From assembly GCA_007132145.1 (NCBI GenBank), contig SLPE01000018.1:1-5674 (forward strand): DNA of 5,674 nucleotides, read 5' to 3'. Under the pieces are notes generated by a model. The model saw only the letters and a list, made by a program, of their open reading frames with translations, was not told the origin of the DNA and did no database searches. The position numbers and the translations under genes were made by a program. The stretch comes from Candidatus Izemoplasma sp. Its GTDB lineage: Bacteria > Bacillota_I > Bacilli_A > Izemoplasmatales > Izemoplasmataceae. Below, piece after piece: positions 1-5,674 of this stretch (the first letter of the stretch is position 1; each line of letters begins with the position of its first letter).

Positions 1-118
1 TGGAACTGAGTTTTCGCTTACCGCTCGTTGAAAAGGGGAAAATCGCTTGACAAGATTTGTCGACGCTCATACATCCGAAGGATTCGGGACGTCTCTTCCA
101 CCCATTTCGTCGCGAATG

Positions 119-137
119 GTTTCCGCAAAGCGAAAAC
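119..137 (-). other. Small hairpin just after the gene 1 stop codon
   Basis: Ten bases after the TAG, the minus strand reads GTTTTCGC, TTT, GCGGAAAC. This forms an 8-pair stem (one G-U) with a three-base loop. No T run follows, so it is not a standard intrinsic terminator; it may protect the 3' end of the mRNA or be chance. The remaining bases 1-118 show no supported gene. Confidence 0.3.
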
Positions 138-147
138 GGCAAAAAAG

Positions 148-3100
148 CTACGGATTTCTTACGATGCGGAAGCCTACGCTGTCGTTCACGTTGGACAGGT
201 CGTCGCTGGTCTCGTATCCGACGGATATGGTAGTCGCACTATGGCGATAACTCCCACCACGGATGACACGATTGGACCCGCTAAGCGTATAGGTCCACTC
301 CCAAGCGTTCCCGCTCATGTCATAAACGCCCAAATGATTCGGCAATAACTGAGCGACAGGTCTCGTGTGATTGTCAGGACTTTCGCTCCCAAAAGAATAC
401 CATGCGACCGCTCGGGTCGCTTCTTCATGAGTGTTGTCGTCGGTCGCACCGCTCGCATAGTTGCCCGGTGTCCAATACCTTTCTCCTACAAAGATGGAAC
501 CGTCGGTGCTTTCCGTGTCATCCTTCCATCGAGCGGCCATCTCCCATTCATCGCTTGTCGGCAAACGGTAGCCGTCTCGCTCGGTTTGTACAACGCTCCA
601 TATATCGCCCCAAGCGTCTTTCATGACGAAATCGGAAACATCTCTGTAGACCGGTTCGAGACCTTCCATCTCCGAAAACGCATTCAACCAGACGATGACA
701 TCCGCCCAAGATACCATGGTCACCGGTTCGAGTTTCGCCGCTGTCGGTGCGGCACCGTCGATACCTTCCGAACCTTCCCGACCCGGATTTCTGAACGCAT
801 ACCCGTTCGCTTCGGCCCAAACACGGACTTCGTACCATAGCTCGTATGTCGTCAGATGCTGCGCGATGTGATAACCCCCGACAACGATGACCGTGTCGTT
901 ATCGTGATAACCGCTTGGAACTTCGTAACTCTGGGCTTCGCCCACGACAACCATGTCCAATCCGAGCTCGTCGCACACATCGGTCGGCGGAGCGGGAACC
1001 GTTGTCGCTCCCACATGGCTGTATGTAATCGTGTGGTAGATTTCCAGTTCGTACTCGATGTCTGAAAACGTCGTCCAGACGATCTCGATCGTCGGACCCC
1101 CGTCATAGCCTAAACGGAAGGCATAGGACAGAAGACTTTCTTCGCTTGGCGTCCCTAATAGATGTGATACCGCATCGATGTGTTCTTCTTTCAATTGGAA
1201 ATAGCCTCCGTGGTAGACGAACCAGTCGATGTTTTCAAACGCGACGAGGACATGTGCGATATGATAGAGGTCATTGAAATCGGGCATGTCGCCTTCATCG
1301 ATATACGCCACGTCATAACACGCCTCCGTCTCACACCATGCGTATCGGAGATGACCGTCGTTTTCGGGGTAGTAATACATTTCTTCTTGAGTGTGCCAAA
1401 CGCCTTCGTTCACATCGAAAATATTGAGAGTGTGGTGGTGTTCATCGCCATCTCGGCCGTAATAGAAGTGTTCCATGTGTTCAAACGGCGCGAGGATATG
1501 TTCGAAAGTTCTCTCGTAACCGTAGTTGTCGAGATCTTCAAACAATGTTGAAACGCCGGTGCCCGTGAAGGACGGGAGCTTCCATATGACAGAATGATCG
1601 GCTTTGTTCCAGTCGGGATCCCACATCGGAGGCAATGCGGGCGCAGCGGTGGTGATCAGTACGTTGTTCGTTTCGAAAAACACATCCGCACCCATGGTTT
1701 CGACACTTTCAGGGATATGGATGAACCGCAAAGCCCACATATACGCAAACGCCTTCGTATCGATTGTCTCAAGACCTTCGGGAAGAACCAAGGTTGTCAA
1801 GTTGGCAAACATGAACACCTTTTCTCCGAGACTCTTCAAGGCGGAATCCTCACCGAAAACGACTTCAGATAAACGCCCTATTTCGGGACTCAACACATCA
1901 AACGGGCTATACTGAGCGAAGGCGCCGGCACCGATCGTTTCGACACTGTCCGGGATGACGACGCGTTCGATATGCGATACGTAAGAAAATGCGCCGGCGC
2001 CGATGCTTTCGAGTCCTTCGGGAAGGTCGAGTTCCGTCAGAGCCGAAAGCGCGAACGCGGATTTACCGATGATGCGGACACCGCTAGGAAAATCGAATGT
2101 CTCGAGTTCTGTCGTAGTTGAGAATGCCAAGTTCCCTATGATGTCGAGTTGACTGTCCGCGCCGAAGACGACCGACTCGAGCGTCGGTGTCATGAACGCG
2201 CGGTCGTTGATGAGCACGACCGTATCCGGTAAGATGATGCTCTTGAGCTCGAGGCTTGTTTCTTCATAGTAGAACACGTCCGGGCCGATGGCGACGACGG
2301 GTAGCCCTTCGAACGTCGGCGGCACGACAATGTCGACGCTTGTACCGGTGTAGCCGGTGATGACGACGCCATCGTCGATGATGTCGTAGTCCCACCCGGA
2401 CATGGTGTATTCACAAACCACGGTGAAATCTTCATCGAAATCCGTCAAGCCGACTTGGTCGACGACCATTTCATAATTCCACGTGCCTTGGGCGTCTTCA
2501 AGCGTCGCAGCGACCATGAAACCGTCTTCTATCATCGTGATCACGTAAGATGACAACGCCGCATCTTGAGCGTCGTCCCACAAAGCCTCTACAACGAGCG
2601 GTTTGTAGGCGTCCAGCAAAACATACGTCGCACCTTCACGCTCGAACCAATACGTTTCGATATCCGCCGTCAAAAGGTTCATTCTCGAAGTTTCAAGATA
2701 ATCGTAATACAGTGTGTCATCGATGACGCTTCGGTCGAAGCAGTTGAAGTCTTCGCACCAGCTCATCGTGTGCAAATCGTCCAAAGCGCGCATCACGAAC
2801 GTCTCTTCGAAATCGAGTTCCGCAAAAGGCGCATCGATAGAAAACGCAAAGCGATCGACACCGGAGCTCCGATGATGTTCAATCGTGGCGACGAGTATGC
2901 CATCCAAAGTCACGGTGCCCGTTCTGGCATGGTTTCTGCCCTGGAACTTGATGTCGGCCAGTTCAACGACATCCAGCCGTTTCACCCAAGAAGCGTAGAC
3001 GTCCATGTCTTCGGTCGGCATCGTGTCTGCGGTGAATGGCGTTTCATACACGGTGTCTTCATACCAACCGTCGAAGTGATACCCCGAACGCTCCGGCACG

Positions 3101-3906
3101 GGTAATTCAAGCGGCGTGAAAGCCTCTTGAACGATAGCATCTGGCGAGCCATCACCCGTCTTCAACGTCAGCGTACGCCAGCCGATGTCATAGAGCGGAC
3201 GTACGATGATGTTTTCACTCACCTCTGCAAGACACGTGTCCCACCCGATGAAATCGTAGCCGATTTTCGGAGGGGCTTTGGGTAGGGGCACTGTCGTTCC
3301 GCCCAAGACATAGACGGTTGACCAAGGTTCGTCTGAGTCATCGAGAAACTCGACGGTATGGATGTCATGATCCCATTCGTCTTCCGCTAAGGCGGAGAAA
3401 TCGAACAAATCGATCCAGACCGCTTCTCCGGCATAGCGCCATTGCAGCAAGTCGTCGTCGACACGAATCTCTATGTCGCGACCATCTTCCCCTCGAATGC
3501 TCTCGAGCCAGTCTTCATACGTCTCTTCTTCGATGAGACCGGCGTTCTTGCCCATCTCGAAAACTTGCATCGACAAATACGACTTCTCACTCAATAGCGT
3601 CACGGTGATGGGGATATCGAAAGACGCATAGTGAACAAGCAGTTCGTGCGTGCCGCTATGCGTCAGTTTTTCCAGATCGCTTTCCGACAGCATCGTCTCG
3701 TCGATGCCGATTTCCTCTTGACGCCCGTCATCATATGTCAACACCAATCGAATCCTTTCGATGTCGAACTCAGTAAGCAAATAGCTCTCTTCCACATCCA
3801 GCGCTTCAACTTCGACCAAGACCGGGTCATGCGGTTCGCGGTCGCAAGCGACCCCGATGAACCCTAAACACATGCATACGATAACGACTTTCATCCCACG
3901 TAACAT
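148..3906 (-). CDS. Modular surface lipoprotein: Ig-like, InlB B-repeats, BspA-type LRRs, C-terminal FGE-like domain
   Basis: This is a 1252-residue protein, probably anchored outside the membrane and binding ligands or surfaces; the exact role is not known. Residues 1-20 form a short basic and hydrophobic signal peptide, with a lipobox-like GVA-C placing the lipidated cysteine at residue 21. Residues 28-106 resemble a bacterial Ig-like domain. Residues 110-172 match the EDWLESIRGEDG-type module common in Bacillota surface proteins. Residues 183-309 hold two InlB B-repeats (GYDFIGWD, GYHFDGWY). Residues 315-497 and 795-968 are two copies of an unknown module. Residues 520-775 hold about nine BspA-type leucine-rich repeats. 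Residues 985-1252 are an FGE-sulfatase-like domain with PVTMVSW, GYRLPTSDEWEMAARW, TPGNYASGA, DMSGNAWEW, RGG and GFR motifs. The ATG at 3904-3906 is chosen because AGGAG lies 8 bases upstream; the Met at residue 5 is spaced less well. The frame is intact and ends in TAG. It is very sure as a gene, but its function is inferred from domains only. Confidence 0.96.
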   Translation of the reverse strand: MLRGMKVVIVCMCLGFIGVACDREPHDPVLVEVEALDVEESYLLTEFDIERIRLVLTYDDGRQEEIGIDETMLSESDLEKLTHSGTHELLVHYASFDIPITVTLLSEKSYLSMQVFEMGKNAGLIEEETYEDWLESIRGEDGRDIEIRVDDDLLQWRYAGEAVWIDLFDFSALAEDEWDHDIHTVEFLDDSDEPWSTVYVLGGTTVPLPKAPPKIGYDFIGWDTCLAEVSENIIVRPLYDIGWRTLTLKTGDGSPDAIVQEAFTPLELPVPERSGYHFDGWYEDTVYETPFTADTMPTEDMDVYASWVKRLDVVELADIKFQGRNHARTGTVTLDGILVATIEHHRSSGVDRFAFSIDAPFAELDFEETFVMRALDDLHTMSWCEDFNCFDRSVIDDTLYYDYLETSRMNLLTADIETYWFEREGATYVLLDAYKPLVVEALWDDAQDAALSSYVITMIEDGFMVAATLEDAQGTWNYEMVVDQVGLTDFDEDFTVVCEYTMSGWDYDIIDDGVVITGYTGTSVDIVVPPTFEGLPVVAIGPDVFYYEETSLELKSIILPDTVVLINDRAFMTPTLESVVFGADSQLDIIGNLAFSTTTELETFDFPSGVRIIGKSAFALSALTELDLPEGLESIGAGAFSYVSHIERVVIPDSVETIGAGAFAQYSPFDVLSPEIGRLSEVVFGEDSALKSLGEKVFMFANLTTLVLPEGLETIDTKAFAYMWALRFIHIPESVETMGADVFFETNNVLITTAAPALPPMWDPDWNKADHSVIWKLPSFTGTGVSTLFEDLDNYGYERTFEHILAPFEHMEHFYYGRDGDEHHHTLNIFDVNEGVWHTQEEMYYYPENDGHLRYAWCETEACYDVAYIDEGDMPDFNDLYHIAHVLVAFENIDWFVYHGGYFQLKEEHIDAVSHLLGTPSEESLLSYAFRLGYDGGPTIEIVWTTFSDIEYELEIYHTITYSHVGATTVPAPPTDVCDELGLDMVVVGEAQSYEVPSGYHDNDTVIVVGGYHIAQHLTTYELWYEVRVWAEANGYAFRNPGREGSEGIDGAAPTAAKLEPVTMVSWADVIVWLNAFSEMEGLEPVYRDVSDFVMKDAWGDIWSVVQTERDGYRLPTSDEWEMAARWKDDTESTDGSIFVGERYWTPGNYASGATDDNTHEEATRAVAWYSFGSESPDNHTRPVAQLLPNHLGVYDMSGNAWEWTYTLSGSNRVIRGGSYRHSATTISVGYETSDDLSNVNDSVGFRIVRNP
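151..954 (-). other. FGE-sulfatase-like (C-type-lectin-fold) C-terminal domain of gene 1
   Basis: Residues 985-1252 carry the family's landmarks in order: an N-terminal segment with NPGREGSEG, PVTMVSW (1061-1067), DVIVWLNA (1069-1076), GYRLPTSDEWEMAARW (1112-1127), TPGNYASGA (1146-1154), TRPVAQL (1181-1187), DMSGNAWEW (1196-1204), RGG (1216-1218) and GFR (1245-1247). True formylglycine-generating enzymes have a catalytic cysteine pair between the RGG and GFR motifs; here that stretch has no cysteine. The domain is therefore probably a binding or structural version of the fold, as also seen in variable surface proteins, although another activity cannot be excluded. Confidence 0.88.
1582..2349 (-). 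repeat. About nine BspA-type (LRR_5) leucine-rich repeats inside gene 1
   Basis: Residues 520-775 contain about nine units of roughly 22-33 residues of the form L-x-x-[VIL]-x-[IL]-P-[DE]-[SG]-[VL]-E-x-I-G-x-x-A-F. Examples are LPEGLESIGAGAF near residue 628 and IPDSVETIGAGAF near 651. Two units carry an FG-[AE]-DS insertion in place of the proline turn (near 581 and 684). The array ends in a Pro/Trp/Asp-rich stretch (PPMWDPDWNK, 759-768), the usual closing segment of this repeat type. Related DNA blocks recur, for example the stretch encoding ETIGAGAF near 1921 and 1992, so unequal recombination between units is possible. Known members of this repeat family act in adhesion and protein binding at cell surfaces. 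Confidence 0.9.
2980..3360 (-). repeat. Two InlB B-repeats (Listeria-Bacteroides repeat) in gene 1
   Basis: Residues 183-309 contain two beta-grasp repeats. Each has an initial strand (HTVEFLDD; WRTLTLKTGDG), a spacer with a proline turn (PLPKAPPK; PVPERS), and the hallmark G-Y-x-F-x-G-W (GYDFIGWD at 216-223; GYHFDGWY at 275-282). Each closes with a strand (NIIVRPLYD; MDVYASWV). These repeats serve as spacers or binding modules in secreted bacterial proteins. Confidence 0.88.
3844..3906 (-). other. Lipoprotein signal peptide and lipobox of the 1252-residue protein
   Basis: The N-terminus starts with a short stretch containing Arg3 and Lys6, then a hydrophobic core, then GVA followed by Cys21. 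This fits a type II (lipoprotein) signal peptide, although the -3 residue is Gly rather than the usual Leu. Cys11 and Cys13 also lie in the core, but they are too close to the start to be the processing site. After Cys21 the chain becomes polar and acidic, as expected of an exported domain. Confidence 0.75.
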
Positions 3907-3914
3907 ACGTTCAT

Positions 3915-3919
3915 CTCCT
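3915..3919 (-). promoter_or_regulatory. Shine-Dalgarno site of gene 1
   Basis: On the minus strand AGGAG lies 8 bases before the ATG at 3904-3906, within GAGGAGATG. This strong, well-spaced site decides the start: the next in-frame Met, at residue 5, would be 20 bases away. Confidence 0.85.
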
Positions 3920-3931
3920 CACATCGTTCTT

Positions 3932-4006
3932 CGAGTTGCTTTCATTCGGCTGATTTTCTTCGGTAGACTGAAAAATCCAGTATACAAAAGAAACGCGTTG
4001 CTTTCA
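3932..4006 (-). repeat. Spaced 13-base direct repeat in the gene 1 promoter and leader
   Basis: The minus-strand sequence TGAAAGCAAC-[TG]-CG occurs at 3994-4006 and again at 3932-3944, with 12 of 13 bases identical. The upstream copy begins inside the -35 box and runs into the spacer. The downstream copy lies in the transcribed leader. The copies are 62 bases apart, about six helical turns. This arrangement would suit a regulator binding twice on one face of the DNA, but no regulator is visible in the window. Confidence 0.5.
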
Positions 4007-4007
4007 A
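3979..4007 (-). promoter_or_regulatory. Sigma-A-type promoter of gene 1
   Basis: On the minus strand, TTGAAA (4002-4007) and TATACT (3979-3984) are separated by exactly 17 bases. Each box differs from consensus (TTGACA, TATAAT) at one position. Transcription should start near 3972, giving a leader of about 65 bases before the ATG. The promoter lies in the gap between the two genes, so gene 1 can be expressed independently of gene 2. Confidence 0.75.
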
Positions 4008-4092
4008 GCCTTTGCGCATGTCGGGACGCGTCTGAGGGAGATGTATCCGGAGACCCGAAACCGAGGTATTTTCCTTATCGATGTCATGCAAA

Positions 4093-4120
4093 AGGACATA
4101 CCTTCTGCGAGATATGTCCT
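4093..4120 (-). repeat. Inverted repeat, possible weak terminator for gene 2 transcripts
   Basis: Perfect 8-base arms AGGACATA (4093-4100) and TATGTCCT (4113-4120) enclose 12 bases. A further TCT/AGA pairing inside the loop would lengthen the stem across a three-base bulge. Read on the minus strand, the 3' arm runs into a short T run (CCTTTTG), so it could act as a weak intrinsic terminator about 270 bases beyond the gene 2 stop. The T run is too short for a confident terminator call; an operator or structured RNA element is equally possible. Confidence 0.4.
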
Positions 4121-4389
4121 CATGGATACCGTGGGTGAGCCATAGGTGTATTCCAACATCAGTATGCAACGCCGGTTCAGGAAGCCGCATCCATAGCGAT
4201 GGCGCGAACAGGCTTCTGGTACATGCTCGTCATCAACATCGACCTTCGCCGTCTCGTGGATGAGCAAGACCTTCGCTCTTCTTCCCGCAGAAGGGCCATG
4301 CCATGCGCATGAAGCCCGTCAAAAGCGAACATAACCATCGGGTCTCGCGTTATGAACTTCCATTTTCATCGATGCTGGTTGCAACCGAC

Positions 4390-5604
4390 CTATTCGGAAT
4401 CCTTGACCACCCTGAATCCGATGGTGTAATGCGTGAAAGCCGAGAACATGCTTGACCATCCACCGATTTGCATGTACTCCGCTTCCGCTTCTACGCAGCC
4501 ACCGCGAAATATGCGCCACGAGTTGGGGCAGAGACTATATGTCCATTCCCAGACGTTGCCACTCATGTCGTAAAGTCCGAGAGGATTCGGACCGAGTTGA
4601 GCGACCGGTCGTGTAAGACCGGCAGCGTTAACCCAATACCAGGCCACAAGTGCCGTCTCATAGGTATGATCGGTGTCGGCAATCGCACCACTCGCGTAAT
4701 TTCCGGGCGTCCACCAACGATCACCGACGTGAATCGATCCGTGAGTCGATTCGGTGTCGTTCCGCCATCTGGCCGCCATCTCCCATTCATCACTCGTAGG
4801 TAATCGATAACCGTTGTTGGTCGTTTGAACGGCCGAATCCGTCGCGAAACTCGAAGAATCCATGAGTATGTCACCGCCCGGCGTTCGATAGACGGGGTCG
4901 AGGCCGTGGAATGTCGAATAGGCGTTGAGCCAGACGATCACATCCCGCCATGAAACGCCGGTCACAGGCTGCGTTCCCTCATCGGTCGGCAGCGCCCCCG
5001 CGATCCCTTCCGACCCTTCTTGCCCGGGATTCAGGAATCCGTATCCTTCGCCTTCTGCCCATAGGCGAACATAATACCAGACATCGTAGGTCACCGTGGT
5101 CGTCGAAATCGAGTATCCACCGGGAATGTCCGTGGTTTCGGTATCACAAAACCCGATGGGCATCGTATAGGTCGTTCCACTTACACCGACGGGAACGAGG
5201 TTGAAGGTGTACGTTTCTTCTGGAATGATGTAGTTGGCGATCAGATGGATGTGTCGATCGGGCATGGTTTCGGGAAGAACCGGACCCGTCCAGTTCCAGA
5301 AGACCTTTCCTTCTTTCTCGGGTGGGTCCGGTGGAACATGTTCCGTCAAATCGTCACCGTAAAGATGAAGTGTCGATTGAAGGACGGTTTCTTCGTCTTC
5401 ATCGTAATAGACCAGATCATACCAGTTCGCCACATACGTCGCCGTAACGACGAGCGCTTCCTTGACATTGGTGAACTCGATGTCCCAGCCGAGAAACATG
5501 TACCCCGTCCGAAGTGGTGCGGACGGTGCCGTCGCGTCTTCTCCGTGTTCCACCCTAGATTCCCGAACACATAACGATGATTTATGATGAAAGTCCTTCT
5601 TCAA
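4390..5604 (-). CDS. Headless paralogue: two InlB B-repeats and an FGE-like domain; 5' end apparently missing
   Basis: This is an open frame of 404 codons ending in TAG. Residues 15-60 are a B-repeat without its first strand (GYMFLGWD at 34-41), residues 61-127 a second diverged B-repeat (VFWNWTG), and residues 134-401 an FGE-sulfatase-like domain. That domain has PVTGVSW (213-219), DVIVWLNA (221-228), GYRLPTSDEWEMAARW (265-280), TPGNYASGA (299-307), TRPVAQL (331-337), DMSGNVWEW (346-354), RGG (367-369) and GFR (396-398). Its only cysteine near the catalytic position is Cys370, directly after RGG, so the usual pair is absent. The first usable codon is TTG (5602-5604), with no ribosome-binding site, signal peptide or lipobox, and an in-frame stop lies about 60 bases further upstream. 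Proteins of this type are normally exported, so the gene is probably 5'-truncated, rearranged or a pseudogene. Its long intact frame shows that any loss is recent or that the protein is still made. It is sure as a homologous coding sequence; the start is unsure. Confidence 0.82.
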   Translation of the reverse strand: MKKDFHHKSSLCVRESRVEHGEDATAPSAPLRTGYMFLGWDIEFTNVKEALVVTATYVANWYDLVYYDEDEETVLQSTLHLYGDDLTEHVPPDPPEKEGKVFWNWTGPVLPETMPDRHIHLIANYIIPEETYTFNLVPVGVSGTTYTMPIGFCDTETTDIPGGYSISTTTVTYDVWYYVRLWAEGEGYGFLNPGQEGSEGIAGALPTDEGTQPVTGVSWRDVIVWLNAYSTFHGLDPVYRTPGGDILMDSSSFATDSAVQTTNNGYRLPTSDEWEMAARWRNDTESTHGSIHVGDRWWTPGNYASGAIADTDHTYETALVAWYWVNAAGLTRPVAQLGPNPLGLYDMSGNVWEWTYSLCPNSWRIFRGGCVEAEAEYMQIGGWSSMFSAFTHYTIGFRVVKDSE

Positions 5605-5637
5605 AGCCCATGGATTAGCGATTAAATATGATTTATC

Positions 5638-5666
5638 TTGACACTGACCTAGTTATGGTATATCAT
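5638..5666 (+). promoter_or_regulatory. Promoter pointing right, out of the window
   Basis: On the plus strand, a consensus TTGACA (5638-5643) is followed after exactly 17 bases by TATCAT (5661-5666), which matches TATAAT at four positions. An alternative -10, TATATC, would have a 15-base spacer. The surroundings are AT-rich, unlike the rest of the window. It diverges from gene 2, so it should serve a gene beyond the right edge. I found no comparable minus-strand promoter for gene 2 here. Confidence 0.5.
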
Positions 5667-5674
5667 TTACATAA

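Larger units (their letters stand above)
3907..4389. other. Long intergenic region between the two paralogues
   Basis: The right-hand ~370 bases (about 4020-4389) hold no gene that I can support. Minus-strand frames of 50-90 codons exist, but they lack ribosome-binding sites, overlap each other and match no family convincingly. The region is rich in short inverted repeats: GGTTGCAACC (4377-4386) just after the gene 2 stop, CATAAC/GTTATG (4330-4335 and 4349-4354), a GGGC-CATG/CATG-GCCC bulged hairpin (4293-4317), CATGCGCATG (4302-4311), the long stem at 4093-4120, and a GTCT/AGAC hairpin (4030-4054). Base composition resembles the coding regions, which could mean an old decayed gene. The left-hand ~100 bases hold the gene 1 promoter and leader. 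Confidence 0.6.

Noticed and set aside
47..75. Plus-strand TTGACA with a 17-base spacer to TACATC
   Set aside because: The -10 box matches consensus at only three positions and transcription would run antisense into gene 1. The TTGACAA is better explained as part of a small inverted repeat (47-63).
1..147. Minus-strand open frame of about 45 codons downstream of gene 1, ending in TAA near base 26
   Set aside because: It has no good start near its beginning, no ribosome-binding site and no recognisable similarity.
148..252. Active diversity-generating retroelement target at the gene 1 C-terminus, suggested by the fold, by many NNY codons, and by a hairpin after the stop
   Set aside because: No reverse transcriptase or template repeat is in the window, the corresponding gene 2 codons do not show the NNY bias, and the conserved flanks of the two genes differ at many synonymous sites, so an ordinary old duplication explains the difference.
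2566..3105. Plus-strand open frame of 179 codons, and other plus-strand frames across 367-1915
   Set aside because: They lie wholly antisense to the long, domain-rich gene 1, lack ribosome-binding sites and show no family motifs.
4150..4360. Minus-strand fragments in several frames that faintly recall a GGDEF domain (a FDGL...AHGMALLRE stretch, then RYGCG, then PTVSM)
   Set aside because: The pieces need several frameshifts, the spacing between the RYG-like and TVS-like parts is far too short, and the GGDEF motif itself is absent. Chance resemblance is more likely.
148..5604. Mycoplasma-type genetic code (TGA as Trp), suggested by the mollicute-like protein architecture
   Set aside because: Across more than 1650 codons of the two frames every Trp is TGG and no TGA occurs in frame, so the standard bacterial code fits.

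Overview
The window holds two protein genes, both on the minus strand and reading right to left. Both encode large, acidic, modular proteins of a bacterial cell-surface type, and they are paralogues: each ends in a formylglycine-generating-enzyme-like (FGE-sulfatase, C-type-lectin-like) domain and each carries InlB-type B-repeats. The combination of a lipoprotein signal, a bacterial Ig-like domain, B-repeats, BspA-type leucine-rich repeats and an FGE-like domain is typical of surface proteins of Gram-positive or cell-wall-less Bacillota and Tenericutes relatives. The taxon is inferred from architecture only. Both genes end in TAG, and neither long frame contains TGA, so the mycoplasma code (TGA = Trp) is not in use. 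G+C is about half by eye, except for the AT-rich last ~70 bases.

Layout. Bases 1-147 are the 3' flank of gene 1, with one small hairpin and no gene that I can support. Bases 148-3906 (minus) are gene 1, a 1252-residue lipoprotein. In order it has a signal peptide, an Ig-like domain, a short conserved surface-protein module, two B-repeats, an unknown module, about nine leucine-rich repeats, a second diverged copy of the unknown module, and the FGE-like domain. Bases 3907-4389 are intergenic and hold a clear sigma-A-type promoter, a 5' leader with a Shine-Dalgarno site, a spaced direct repeat, and a longer inverted repeat further upstream. Bases 4390-5604 (minus) are gene 2, 404 codons with two B-repeats and an FGE-like domain. 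It has no signal peptide, no ATG start and no ribosome-binding site, so it looks as if its 5' end is missing. Bases 5605-5674 are AT-rich and carry a good promoter pointing right, out of the window and away from gene 2.

Interpretation. Gene 1 is probably a membrane-anchored, outward-facing binding protein or adhesin expressed from its own promoter. Gene 2 is either a decaying, headless relative or a gene whose 5' end has been rearranged. The scaffold of the two FGE-like domains is strongly conserved, but the 26-residue loop between the RGG and GFR motifs is the same length in both and almost entirely different in sequence. Neither domain has the catalytic cysteine pair of true formylglycine-generating enzymes, so ligand binding is more likely than sulfatase activation. 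The least explained part of the window is the duplicated module with a W-C-E-x3-C-[FY]-D motif on either side of the leucine-rich repeats of gene 1.
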